Source: Methanolinea sp. UBA275 (GTDB lineage: Archaea; Halobacteriota; Methanomicrobia; Methanomicrobiales; Methanospirillaceae). From it: a DNA stretch of 64,000 nucleotides. The translations under genes and the position numbers were made by a program. Every line of letters begins with the position of its first letter. Position 1 is the stretch's first letter. The DNA lies in assembly GCA_002506105.1 (NCBI GenBank), contig DAWU01000053.1, forward strand, positions 46,639 through 110,638, given 5' to 3'. Shown in pieces: positions 34,501 through 42,537 of this stretch. Below the pieces are notes generated by a model that saw nothing but the letters and a program-made list of their open reading frames with translations, did not search any database and was not told the DNA's origin.

Positions 34501-34654
34501 GCTCCACCCCGCCCAGGAGTACGAAGGAGCAGGAATCGGGCTCACGATCGTCCAGAGGATCATCCAGAGGTACAGAGGGGCAATCTGGGTCGAGTCGGAG
34601 GTCGATAAGGGCACCACGGTGTTCTTCACGTTTGGCGGATCACCTGCTTCCTGA
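31523..34654 (+). CDS. Membrane sensor histidine kinase (CHASE4-like, HAMP, PAS, GAF, PAS, HisKA, HATPase)
   Basis: The 1043-residue protein has a membrane helix at ~15-35, an extracytoplasmic sensor domain of about 260 residues (CHASE4-like), and a second helix at ~298-320. Then come a HAMP linker (RRFSKPIQGIVADVDRI), a PAS domain ~385-500, a GAF domain ~520-650 and a second PAS ~665-790. The dimerisation helix has the phospho-His in YSVSHDLRAPLRAIDGF (~828). The ATPase domain has SNLLSNAMKFTRK, VRDNGVGFD and GAGIGLTIVQRI. It is therefore an active hybrid-free kinase of the bacteriophytochrome-like class common in methanogens. No response regulator gene is adjacent, so the phosphate acceptor is unknown. 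The input ligand is also unknown. Confidence 0.92.
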   Translation: MSLLSPKQPFRTQLMVVIFSLIIIMVIAGITINYTIMARDYQENEQTLRNMTEANLVSSFIRMDTGLKMYDNTYNDRMEEGFSIVMEEYNLSGGDPSHMDLLGLKERTGMSIYIINTSGVIEYSTSPPDIGLDFSVIYPDFYQYLQTIWYTPGFYPDRIVTEWVSGALTKFAYMPTYDHRYVIELGLTSERIAAERRGLRYGDIREDAQEFNPYIDEIRIWQKQKRVVGNASYNPDAAQSETLDRILRDRTSLEFSDPDGKRLRKWLFVDMRDPRYAADMSLIVEIVYNKAKIESDLQTLVFYHLLVAGIGLFGGGILAFILARRFSKPIQGIVADVDRISQGDLSHRISPPTAVEFESIETSINAMVQTLKGTILQLQESEDALKKSEERYRSVVETQNEMIARFLPDGTHVFVNDTYCRYFGLSCSGIIGTQFRPTVFPDDIPALNGYFTTFSPEHPEGTIEHRIILPGGEVRWQQWNDRALFDTAGNILEYQSVGRDITDRKNTDAAFQAMVKSMVGTTGIDSLRKIAENISSWLSADCVMIGDLQPDMEGVRVLAMYLDGKVIPGYSYSLKGTPCQNTVDKGYCIFHDNVAQLFPGSRDLIELHIRGYLGTPLRNAEGQVVGVMCALFRNPIQPIPSLKEIIAIIAVKASAEIERMRIIAVLEESEEKYRTLVESANSIILRFTSDGTITFANPYALSFFGFSRDALLGRNVVGSIVPETDRDNRDLRKMILDITIHPDLYKVHQNENMKRDGKRVWISWTNKVIQSPGSDVSEVLSIGNDITRLKEMEEELQLLNEMLEQKVAERTLDLENANKELEAFSYSVSHDLRAPLRAIDGFSYMLLSKHSDQLSEEGARYLERIRYNVYQMGQLIDAILNFSRMSRQPLVDQTVYPSPLVKEIIEELLPQGEGRDIKFNIKELPPLTGDPSLVRQVFSNLLSNAMKFTRKRDPAKIEVGSMEKDGRIVYYVRDNGVGFDMQYRDKIFGVFQRLHPAQEYEGAGIGLTIVQRIIQRYRGAIWVESEVDKGTTVFFTFGGSPAS

Positions 34655-34734
34655 AGAGAGGGAGTGTTTCGGATAGAACAGACGGCACCGGATAGTCGAT
34701 ATCATTGTATGGATTGATCTCCTACCATACCCTC

Positions 34735-35124
34735 ATGAATCCGAGTCAGCAGACGCGCCTTCAGGTGCTTGACACGCTCGATATGATGGTGCGGCTCTGG
34801 AATGATGGCGATATCCCGGGTCTCCTCTCCCATGCAGATGAGGAGTGTTCCGGGTTTAGCTTCTGGCCTCTTGACCAGTTCAGCGACATCGGGGAGTTCC
34901 GCGAATTCCTGGAGAGGAGTATGGGCCACGTGAAGGATCTGAGCTTCCTGGACACCCGCGTGGAGGCCATCGGGACGATCAGCTGGATAAAAGGAACGTG
35001 CGTTTTTTTTGATGGTGTACGCCGCACACGTTCTGAAGGGAGGTGTACCGTCGTATTGAAGGGAACCGGCCATGCCTGGGTCCTTGTTCACCTCCACTTC
35101 TCATTCCCCTCGGGCAAAGAATAA
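34735..35124 (+). CDS. SnoaL/NTF2-like fold protein
   Basis: ATG 34735 gives 129 residues with the NTF2-like pattern: an N-terminal helix QVLDTLDMMVRLWNDGDIPGLLSHAD, then SDIGEFREFLERSM and long beta strands (VEAIGTISWIKGTCVFF, GRCTVVLKGTGHAWVLVHLHFSFP). The closest resemblance is the SnoaL_3 group (DUF4440-like). Ligand and reaction are unknown. It follows the sensor kinase by 80 bases and could be co-transcribed. An ATG at 34705 would add ten residues. Confidence 0.7.
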   Translation: MNPSQQTRLQVLDTLDMMVRLWNDGDIPGLLSHADEECSGFSFWPLDQFSDIGEFREFLERSMGHVKDLSFLDTRVEAIGTISWIKGTCVFFDGVRRTRSEGRCTVVLKGTGHAWVLVHLHFSFPSGKE

Positions 35125-35168
35125 CCAGGAGCACGGAACCATTCAAGTACCCGGGGTATCTCTGCCGC

Positions 35169-37073
35169 TTACGGCGAGGGAAACTGCTGGCTCACGCAGT
35201 GGATGGCCCCCATACCTCTTATCATCTCCCTGCAGTCGATCCCGATCACCCGGCGGGTCTCAAAAAGGCCCTGGAGAGTCCGGAGCGCCCGCCCGTCTGC
35301 AGGATCGTTGAATGTGGGAACGAGTACCACTCCGTTCGCGATATAGAAATTGGTGTAGCTCGCGGGAACCGGTTCATCCAGAGCGTCTGGCATGGGAAGA
35401 GGGGCTATCTGCAATGGTGAACCGTCACATGCAGATGCAGCCTTGAGGATCCTGAAATTTTCCAAAAGAACTTCGTAATGTTCACTCTCCCGGTCATCGT
35501 CGAGAGCACATACCACAGTCCGGGGATTGACAAACCGGGCGACATCATCGACGTGCCCGTCGGTGTCGTCCCCTGCAATTCCACCCTTCAGCCAGATGCA
35601 GCGAGAGACTCCCAGGAAATTGCAAAGTGTCGTTTCGATCTCCTGCCTGCCCATCCCAGGGTTCCTGTTGGGATGGAGGAGGCACTGCTCGGTGGTCAGG
35701 AGGCTTCCGCACCCGTCGACATCGATCGCGCCGCCCTCCAGCACCATTTTCGGGGTGTAGGGCGTGCAGTTCAGCAGCCTCCCAAGCATTGACGGGATGC
35801 AATCGTCGGCCTCGAGTTCGGGATACTTCCCGCCCCAGGCATTGAATTTCCAGTCGACCATCGCAACACCCGTGTCCCTCCCGTGCACGAGGAATGTCGG
35901 ACCATAATCCCTGAACCAGACGTCCGCGTATTCATGGACGATGAACCGCACCTGCCGGGTGTCGATACCGCGGCCCGAGAGGAAGTCCTGCACCCTCATG
36001 TGCATCTCCTGATCGCGGACCAATAGAAAGACCCTCTCCATACCCTGGAGAGCCCTGATCATCTCAAAGTAGGTCTCCTCAACGCGGGGGAGGTCAAAGA
36101 ATGTGTCGTTGTCATACGGCCACGAGAGCCAGACTCCCTGGTGGGGTTCCCATTCCGCCGGCATCTGATATCCGGCATTCGCCGGATAAGACCGCGAGAT
36201 TGAGGACTGCACCTGGACGATCGGCAGGTACGTGTCCGGGCGCCGGTTTCTCAGAAATCCCCATCCCTCCCTGACACAATCGTTCATGGAGAGATCGACA
36301 TCTCCGATCACGACCTCGGCACTGTCACCTCCTTCAGCAATAATAGTGCCGAATGCATCGCAGAGAAACGATCCCCCGAAGAATCGGAGATCCCCTTCTA
36401 CCCCCACCCTGTTTACTGCGGCGACATGGATCCCGTTTGCGATGGCATGACCCCTCTGGACCGTCTGCCAGGCCTCCTTCCAGTCTCCCTCGCAGGGATC
36501 ATCGAGATCCCGGATGTACCCGAGCGCGGTAGGGTAGAAGATGATCCCGGCACCGAGGAGGGTGACCGCTCTTGCCGCTTCCGGAAACCACTGGTCGTAA
36601 CAGATGAGGACTGCGATCCTGCCAAACGGCGTATCCTCAACCATATACACCGACCCCTCCGTGAAATACTCCTTCTCGAAATAGTGAGGATCCTCGGGGA
36701 TGTGCACCTTCCGGTAGATCCTGCCAAGTGTGCCGTCTGGCCGGATGATGACCGCGGCGTTGTAGAACCTCCCGTCGGTCCCCCGTTCAAAGAGGGGGGC
36801 GATGATCACCGCTTCATGATCACGGGCGAGATCGGAGAGAATCCGCGTGGTATTCCCGGGGACAGTCTCTGCGTATCGTTCAGCATCGGCCCCGTGTGAA
36901 TTCGGGAAATATGGAGCTGAAAAGAGTTCCTGCAGGCAAATAATCCGGGCACCTCTTGACAGGGCATCCTCAACCATCCGGAGTGTACGTTCAAGGTTCT
37001 CCCGGACATTTTCTCCTGCGGGTGCCTGGATCAAACCGATGCGGATCTTTGGTGCTGCCATTTCCGAAGTCAT
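35169..37073 (-). CDS. Bifunctional N-carbamoylputrescine amidase-agmatine deiminase fusion (AguB-AguA)
   Basis: The 634-residue protein joins two enzymes of polyamine synthesis. Residues 1 to ~290 form a nitrilase-fold amidase with the triad E49 (CLQELF), K122 (YRKVHIP) and C158 (ICYDQWFPE), closest to N-carbamoylputrescine amidase. From ~305 to the end lies an agmatine deiminase of the peptidylarginine deiminase fold, with EWEPHQGVWLSWP, VWFRDYGPTF, LEGGAIDVDG, GDDTDGHVDD and the nucleophile Cys 626 in MGAIHCVSQQ. Together they should turn agmatine into putrescine, CO2 and ammonia in one polypeptide. Both active sites look intact. It is the last gene of a minus-strand block containing an HDAC-family amidohydrolase. 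The start may be Met1 or Met5. Confidence 0.9.
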   Translation of the reverse strand: MTSEMAAPKIRIGLIQAPAGENVRENLERTLRMVEDALSRGARIICLQELFSAPYFPNSHGADAERYAETVPGNTTRILSDLARDHEAVIIAPLFERGTDGRFYNAAVIIRPDGTLGRIYRKVHIPEDPHYFEKEYFTEGSVYMVEDTPFGRIAVLICYDQWFPEAARAVTLLGAGIIFYPTALGYIRDLDDPCEGDWKEAWQTVQRGHAIANGIHVAAVNRVGVEGDLRFFGGSFLCDAFGTIIAEGGDSAEVVIGDVDLSMNDCVREGWGFLRNRRPDTYLPIVQVQSSISRSYPANAGYQMPAEWEPHQGVWLSWPYDNDTFFDLPRVEETYFEMIRALQGMERVFLLVRDQEMHMRVQDFLSGRGIDTRQVRFIVHEYADVWFRDYGPTFLVHGRDTGVAMVDWKFNAWGGKYPELEADDCIPSMLGRLLNCTPYTPKMVLEGGAIDVDGCGSLLTTEQCLLHPNRNPGMGRQEIETTLCNFLGVSRCIWLKGGIAGDDTDGHVDDVARFVNPRTVVCALDDDRESEHYEVLLENFRILKAASACDGSPLQIAPLPMPDALDEPVPASYTNFYIANGVVLVPTFNDPADGRALRTLQGLFETRRVIGIDCREMIRGMGAIHCVSQQFPSP

Positions 37074-37128
37074 GTAAACCCTGTTCCTACATTATTCCAG
37101 CGTTCAGACAGAGTGTATTGTAATCTTG

Positions 37129-38208
37129 TCACCGAAAGCACGCCCAGTATGGTGCCAGTCGGGTCCGAAGCGCATGTGCGTTCTCCCGCACCCTTGTATG
37201 AGCCGATGGATCGCTCACACGGATCAGCCACTCCCGGTAGACTTCCGGTTCCCTTATGGACCGGAGATCGAGACCTGCCATTGCCGCAAGGATCCCGAGG
37301 TTGGTGTAGGGGAGGCCTCCCTCGACACTGTACCCTCCCTCAAGAATCGCGACGAGCCTTCCCTCGCAGAGTTCCCTTGCCAGTCCTACTGCTCCCTTCA
37401 TCAGTCCGGCATATCCTGCTGCCGTGAGTGCGAGTCCCGTGAGGGGATCGGTGAAATGGTTGTCCTGTCCCGCGGATACTGCGATGAGATCAGGACGGAA
37501 TTCGCGGGCGAATGGTTCGATTATCGTCTCAAGGAGATAGGTATAGCTCTCGTCGCCGGTACCGGCGGGAACCGGCATGTTGGCAGTGTATCCCGTCCCT
37601 GGCCCGTAGCCCGTCTCATCGATACTTCCCGAACCGGGATAGAAAGGACTCTGGTGAATTGACGTGAAAAGCACAGAGGGATCTTCGTAAAAGAACGCCT
37701 GGGTCCCGTCACCATGATGGGCGTCCCAGTCGAGGATCATCACCTTCTCCAAGCCCCTCTGCTGCACATGCCGGACCATGATCGCCATGTTGTTCAGGTA
37801 GCAGAATCCCGCCCCTGTCCCCGGGCGTGCATGGTGGCCCGGGGGACGGACCAGTGCGAAGGCATTCTCTGCCTCCCCGTCGAGGACGGCATCGGCCGCC
37901 CGTATCGCCCCTCCCGCTGCCAGGAGTGCGTGGGAAAGGAGGTTGGGAGGGACGTTCGTATCAAAATCGATGAAACCGCCCGTTCTGCTCGCGTGCTCCA
38001 GGAATGCCAGGTACTCGGGATGGTGCACCCGGGAGACCGCCTCCATGGATGCGAATCCGGGGATGATTACCTTCACAGCAGGGTGGTGCATCAGCCCCTC
38101 TTCCCTGATCTGGTCGATGGTGTAGGAGAGGCGCTCTCTCCGTTCGGGGTGATCGCGGGACTGTTCGTGGAGGAGGAAGTCAGGATGGAACACGAGTGCG
38201 GTTGTCAT
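37129..38208 (-). CDS. HDAC-family amidohydrolase (AcuC / acetylpolyamine amidohydrolase type)
   Basis: The 359-residue protein has the zinc deacetylase motifs RPPGHHARPGTGAGFCYLNN, DWDAHHGDGTQAFFY (Asp and His metal ligands) and SAGQDNHFTDPLTG (second Asp). Substrates in this family include acetylated lysine in AMP-forming acetyl-CoA synthetase (AcuC) and acetylpolyamines. Both fit the neighbours: an acyl-CoA synthetase lies upstream on the same strand and the AguB-AguA fusion downstream. The start overlaps the stop of the hydantoinase-like gene (ATGA). No membrane segment is present. Confidence 0.88.
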   Translation of the reverse strand: MTTALVFHPDFLLHEQSRDHPERRERLSYTIDQIREEGLMHHPAVKVIIPGFASMEAVSRVHHPEYLAFLEHASRTGGFIDFDTNVPPNLLSHALLAAGGAIRAADAVLDGEAENAFALVRPPGHHARPGTGAGFCYLNNMAIMVRHVQQRGLEKVMILDWDAHHGDGTQAFFYEDPSVLFTSIHQSPFYPGSGSIDETGYGPGTGYTANMPVPAGTGDESYTYLLETIIEPFAREFRPDLIAVSAGQDNHFTDPLTGLALTAAGYAGLMKGAVGLARELCEGRLVAILEGGYSVEGGLPYTNLGILAAMAGLDLRSIREPEVYREWLIRVSDPSAHTRVRENAHALRTRLAPYWACFR

Positions 38209-39689
38209 GGTGCCTTCACGGTGATCCCAGGGGCAACCTGAACCACCACGTCAGCAATCCGGGAGCTCCGGGAGGCACCCCGGATAACGTCGTAGGAATG
38301 GACATGGAGGACCTCTATGTCACGTACATCTTCCGGGTGTGCACCTGCTGCGATCGCCCTTTTCTGCACCTCCTCCTTGCAGATCCCGACAAGTGCGTCA
38401 TCGTCCCCCATTGACCTGAGCGGCTGGTGCTCGCCATTGAAGGCGACCCAGCCACGGCCCGAGTCAAACCGTGCATGCAGCGAAAGACTCACCCTCGAGA
38501 CGGCGACCCCTACGGCATTGGCACAATCCCAGTGGGGAGGTATCGTATACCGGACCCCGCATCGACTGGCTATCCCGGGAACCAGGAACGGTGCGAGGTA
38601 GCCCGCACCCACGAGATGCCGGGTCCCGATTGAGGAGACTGCCCTTGATATCCGGTCGAGATACGTTTCAATCACAGAGGTTGCTGATTCCCGGGAGAGC
38701 CTCCGTGAAGCGGCTGCGTCCCCGATCTCTTCACCGGTTACGTTCAGGGCATCAGTGAGCGTCGGATGACTTCCCCCAAACGCCAGGGCATCGCCGAGCC
38801 TCCGGGGTAAAAGACCACCCTCTACCAGGGAATCTCCCCCGTAAGGGAACGACTGTGCGACCACCGCCCGGGTCACGGTCCTCTCCCCGCCATGGACGAG
38901 TAACTCCATCCGGGGAACCCCTCGCAGAAGGGGAACAAGATCCGTGGTGGTCCCGCCGATATCTATCACCGTGCAATCGGTAATTCCCGAGAGGTACCGG
39001 GCACCGAGCGCAACCGCGGCAGCACTTGAATGCGCAAGAACCGAAGGATTGTTGACCGCGTATCCCGGCGGGATCAGTCCCCCGTCCCCCTTGAAGAAGA
39101 GCACATCACCCCTCTCCGCCCCGATCTCGCCTGCCAGCCACGTGACGGTCTCCTTCATCGCGGCATTCAGCCGGGTGGTCGCGATTCGCCCCGGGAAGTC
39201 GAGATCTGCAAGGTGGTAGCTCATGGAAGTCCTCTCCACCGGATACTGTGCATGGGCAAGGGATGCAATCTCCTTCTCGAGCGCAGGATTCCTTACCGAG
39301 AACTTTCCTGCAATGGCGAGGGCATCTCCGCGATCCCGCATGAGAATCTCTCTAATCTCCTGTGGATCGATGGGCTCAACCACGTCCCCGCAGTGGTTGA
39401 CCGCTCCTTTCACGCCTCCGGGCCAGAAGAGGCCCGGCCCGGGCACAAGGATGGTCTGCACCGTGACAGGTGTCCCCGCGAGCACCCTGTTGAGCGGAGT
39501 CGAGGTGCTGACCGCAAGCCTCCCGGGGATACGTATTTTAAGGAGAGCCTCACGTATCCCCCTGGTATTGGAGACCTTCTCGGATACGATCTCCTCTCCC
39601 ACCATGGCAAGGTCGGTATTCGTGCCGCCGACATCCATCCCGATAAGCATCCTTGCGTCGCCTCCCTGATCAGGATTCCACACACCCAT
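38205..39689 (-). CDS. Hydantoinase/oxoprolinase-family ATPase
   Basis: The protein is 494 residues from ATG 39689, which follows a GGAGGA ribosome-binding site; ATG 39650 is an alternative and begins directly at MLIGMDVGGTNTD. This N-terminal phosphate-binding motif, together with TVIDIGGTTTDLVPL, marks the actin-like ATPase fold of the HyuA/oxoprolinase family. The full N-methylhydantoinase B partner is missing. Methylotroph C1 clusters carry a related uncharacterised protein beside CitG-like and DUF447 proteins. The substrate is unknown, possibly a lactam or an amide in cofactor synthesis. It overlaps the HDAC-type gene by four bases. Confidence 0.8.
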   Translation of the reverse strand: MGVWNPDQGGDARMLIGMDVGGTNTDLAMVGEEIVSEKVSNTRGIREALLKIRIPGRLAVSTSTPLNRVLAGTPVTVQTILVPGPGLFWPGGVKGAVNHCGDVVEPIDPQEIREILMRDRGDALAIAGKFSVRNPALEKEIASLAHAQYPVERTSMSYHLADLDFPGRIATTRLNAAMKETVTWLAGEIGAERGDVLFFKGDGGLIPPGYAVNNPSVLAHSSAAAVALGARYLSGITDCTVIDIGGTTTDLVPLLRGVPRMELLVHGGERTVTRAVVAQSFPYGGDSLVEGGLLPRRLGDALAFGGSHPTLTDALNVTGEEIGDAAASRRLSRESATSVIETYLDRISRAVSSIGTRHLVGAGYLAPFLVPGIASRCGVRYTIPPHWDCANAVGVAVSRVSLSLHARFDSGRGWVAFNGEHQPLRSMGDDDALVGICKEEVQKRAIAAGAHPEDVRDIEVLHVHSYDVIRGASRSSRIADVVVQVAPGITVKAP

Positions 39690-39773
39690 GCAAAATATCC
39701 TCCGGTGGAACGCTCGCAAAACGTACGCGGAATGGAAAAAGTGGTGGCGGCGTTTCAGGTGCCCTGGAGAATA

Positions 39774-41684
39774 TCACGCCGCTTTCGGATACCCTATCCC
39801 CAGGAGGCTCTCTGCAACCTCCGTGAGAACCGCCGGGTCTTCGATTGTCGCCGGAACCGAATACCGCTCACCATCGGCGATCTTCTTCATCACCCCTCGC
39901 AGGATCTTCCCTGACCGCGTCTTCGGGAGCCTGCTCACCACTACCACCACCTTGAAAGATGCGATCGGGCCGATTCGTTCCCTGACCAGATGGACAAGCT
40001 CACGGACGAGATCCCCGTTCTCTCGCTGCACTCCTGCCTTGAGGACCACGAATCCTATAGGGATCTCCCCCTTCACCTCGTCGGCGACACCTGTGACCGC
40101 ACACTCAGCCACGTCCGGGTGGGACGCAAGCACCTCCTCCATCGCACCTGTTGAGAGCCGGTGACCGGCCGTGTTGATGATATCGTCCGTCCGGCCCATG
40201 ATCCAGAGGTACCCCTCATCATCGATATACCCGGCATCCCCTGTAAGGTAGTATCCCGGATATGCAGTGTAATAGGTTCTTTTGCACTCCTCATCCTTTT
40301 GCCAGAGTGTCGTGAAACATCCCGGGGGGAGGGGGAGGCGGATCACGATATTCCCGGTGATTCCCGGTGTAACCTCGCACCCCCTGTCATCCAGCACATG
40401 CACATCGTAGCCGGGCATGGCCTTTGTGCAGGAACCAGGCTTCACGGAGAGCATGGATATCCCCACCGGGTTCGCTCCAATAGCCCACCCGGTCTCTGTC
40501 TGCCACCAGTGATCGATGACGGGGATCGAGAGCCGGGAGCGTGCCCATGCAAGAGTGTCGGGGTCGCACCGCTCACCGGCGAGAAAGAGCGTCCTGAGCA
40601 TGGAGAGATCATACTTCTTCATGTACGTCCCTTCGGGATCCTCACGCTTGATAGCCCGCAGCGCGGTGGGTGCACAGAAGAGCACGTGTACACGATGATC
40701 AGATGCCACCCGCCAGAACGCCCCGGGATCAGGCGTCCCTACCGACTTGCCCTCGTAGAGGATACTCGTGCTCCCGAACGCAAGAGGAGCGTACGTGATG
40801 TAGGAATGCCCGACGACCCAGCCGACATCCGATGCCGCCCAGAAGGTCTCTCCGGGTACCAACCCGTAGATATGCTTCATGCTCCAGAGGAGTGCAACAA
40901 GGTGCCCGCCACAGTCACGGACGACCCCTTTCGGGATCCCGGTGGTCCCTGATGTATAGAGAATGTAGAGCGGATCGGTTGCCTGCAGGGGAACGCATTC
41001 CGCAGGCTGTGCGGTATCCATGAATCCTGCCCATTCCCGGTCCCTCTTTTCAGAGAGTTCGGCCCGGTGCTGAGGCCTCTGGACGATCATGCAGTGATCC
41101 ACTGGGACACCCGCAAGAGAGATTGCTTCATCTATGAGGGGTTTGTACGGGATGATGCGGTTTACCTCTATACCACACGATGCAATGAGAACTGCCTTCG
41201 GCCTGGCATCCCTGATGCGGGATGCGAGCTCCCGGGGAGCAAATCCCCCGAAGACTACCGAATGAACCGCCCCGATCCTCGCACAGGCAAGCATGGAGAT
41301 GACCGCTTCGGGGATCATGGGCATGTAGATGACAACCCTGTCCCCTTTCTGCACCCCGAGTCCCCGCAAACCTCCCGCACACCTTGCAACCAGATCACGG
41401 AGCTCCCGGTACGTATATTTTCTGATGGTTGAGGTTACAGGGCTGTCATAAATGAGGGCAATGCGATCCCCGTTCCCACATTCAATGTGCCGATCTAGGG
41501 CGTTGTAACAGGTGTTGAGCACTCCTCCCGAAAACCACCGGGTGAAGGGAGAATTGGAGGTGTCGAGCACGCGATCCCATGGCCGGATCCATGAGACCTG
41601 TTCTGCTGCCTCACCCCAGAAATGCTCCGGGTCACGGAGCGACCGGGTATATATCTCGTCGTACCCGACCTTTTGAATACCCAC
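39774..41684 (-). CDS. AMP-forming acyl-CoA synthetase, PrpE/Acs type
   Basis: The 636-residue protein has the acetyl-CoA synthetase layout. It has an N-terminal RSLRDPEHFWGEAAEQ and RWFSGGVLNTCYNALDRH typical of propionyl-CoA synthetases. The P-loop-like YTSGTTGIPKGVV, DVGWVVGHSYITYAPL, WWQTETGW and YLTGDAGYIDDEG follow. The catalytic Lys 593 is in TRSGKILRG. The lysine is a known acetylation site in Acs, and an HDAC-family gene sits downstream. It should activate acetate or propionate for assimilation. This is the first gene of the minus-strand block and 85 bases before the hydantoinase-like gene. Confidence 0.9.
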   Translation of the reverse strand: MGIQKVGYDEIYTRSLRDPEHFWGEAAEQVSWIRPWDRVLDTSNSPFTRWFSGGVLNTCYNALDRHIECGNGDRIALIYDSPVTSTIRKYTYRELRDLVARCAGGLRGLGVQKGDRVVIYMPMIPEAVISMLACARIGAVHSVVFGGFAPRELASRIRDARPKAVLIASCGIEVNRIIPYKPLIDEAISLAGVPVDHCMIVQRPQHRAELSEKRDREWAGFMDTAQPAECVPLQATDPLYILYTSGTTGIPKGVVRDCGGHLVALLWSMKHIYGLVPGETFWAASDVGWVVGHSYITYAPLAFGSTSILYEGKSVGTPDPGAFWRVASDHRVHVLFCAPTALRAIKREDPEGTYMKKYDLSMLRTLFLAGERCDPDTLAWARSRLSIPVIDHWWQTETGWAIGANPVGISMLSVKPGSCTKAMPGYDVHVLDDRGCEVTPGITGNIVIRLPLPPGCFTTLWQKDEECKRTYYTAYPGYYLTGDAGYIDDEGYLWIMGRTDDIINTAGHRLSTGAMEEVLASHPDVAECAVTGVADEVKGEIPIGFVVLKAGVQRENGDLVRELVHLVRERIGPIASFKVVVVVSRLPKTRSGKILRGVMKKIADGERYSVPATIEDPAVLTEVAESLLGIGYPKAA

Positions 41685-41956
41685 CCCTCCCTGCCATGCT
41701 ATTAAGTAACATGGTGTTATCCCTTGCTATAACAGTTGTGAAATGGTGTGATGCGGAAAAGAAGCCTGAAATATCCTGATATTCCTTCCCGAACGAGTTC
41801 ATACAATTCATACCATTCTCTTCGCGTACAGGACAGCGATATTATAAAATTGCACATTCTTCCTGTTCCGATCATCCGGAGATACCAGGAGTGCAGGAAG
41901 ATCATCTCCTGCTGTCCTGAATCCCAGAGATCAAAGGGATTGATATGTTCCTGCAC

Positions 41957-42190
41957 TTACCCGAGGAAACACCGGATATACCCGTTGTAATGCGATCCAT
42001 AGTTCCTTGCCGTGACGGCAGAAAGGAGCGCAGTATTGGGGGTTTTATCATTCGTCACCGGCGTAAAGATCTTCATTGCCGGGTACTGGAAACCGGGCAA
42101 CTTTGAAGTATAGGATGCTGCAGCAGCCGGTGTTATGATCAGCACCAGTGCAAAAAGAACTGCCATTATACACAGTATTCTCTTTCTCAT
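41957..42190 (-). CDS. Small secreted protein of unknown function
   Basis: The 77-residue protein has a strong signal peptide (MRKRILCIMAVLFALVLIITPAAA) and a short mature part with IFTPVTNDKTP. It resembles the 90-residue secreted protein at 10347-10619 in size, signal and the FTPxT stretch, which could mean a loose family. No function is known. The gene is isolated between the acyl-CoA synthetase and a region with a terminator-like hairpin. Confidence 0.55.
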   Translation of the reverse strand: MRKRILCIMAVLFALVLIITPAAAASYTSKLPGFQYPAMKIFTPVTNDKTPNTALLSAVTARNYGSHYNGYIRCFLG

Positions 42191-42537
42191 GGTCAGAAAT
42201 TATGACTGACACAATATAATTGGATTGTATCAGGCAGGTTATACTGCATAACCCGCAGTTTCAATGAACAGAACGGTACCAGAGGGAAAACCCGGGGTAG
42301 GCGCCGGGCGTGAGGAGTCCCCCGATGGGATCCATATACACTATTTTTCACAGATGATCTATTGAGTATCACGAAGCCTCGTGTAAGGCCTTCTTTTTTT
42401 TAATAGGGCTGATCCTTTCACCAGGATCTCTTGATTTTGACCACCATTACAGCATCCATGGAATGACGATCTGGTCATACGATGTGCGATGGATGTCACG
42501 CCTTTTTATAGCGATCACTCTCCACCCATAATGATAC
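42191..42537. other. Intergenic region with a terminator-like hairpin
   Basis: No gene is evident. A GC-rich GGGGTAGGCGCC...GTCCCCC segment at 42293-42325 can fold. At 42373-42393 an imperfect hairpin (GAAGCCT with AGGCCTTC) is followed by eight T residues, as in intrinsic terminators. A CTTTTTATAGCG element at 42500-42512 may be the TATA box for mntP. Confidence 0.35.
42373..42401 (+). terminator. Hairpin plus T-run, terminator-like
   Basis: The 5' arm GAAGCCT pairs with AGGCCTTC (one bulged C), loop CGTGTA, followed directly by eight T. No coding gene ends upstream on the plus strand, so the transcript it would end may be a small RNA starting near 42240-42300. Confidence 0.45.

Noticed and set aside
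41717..41990. Short open frames on both strands after the acyl-CoA synthetase
   Set aside because: They overlap each other on opposite strands, lack ribosome-binding sites and show no recognisable composition or motif.
42191..42537. Mn-sensing yybP-ykoY riboswitch before mntP
   Set aside because: I could not find the conserved paired loops; a hairpin plus T-run lies between the GC-rich stretch and mntP.
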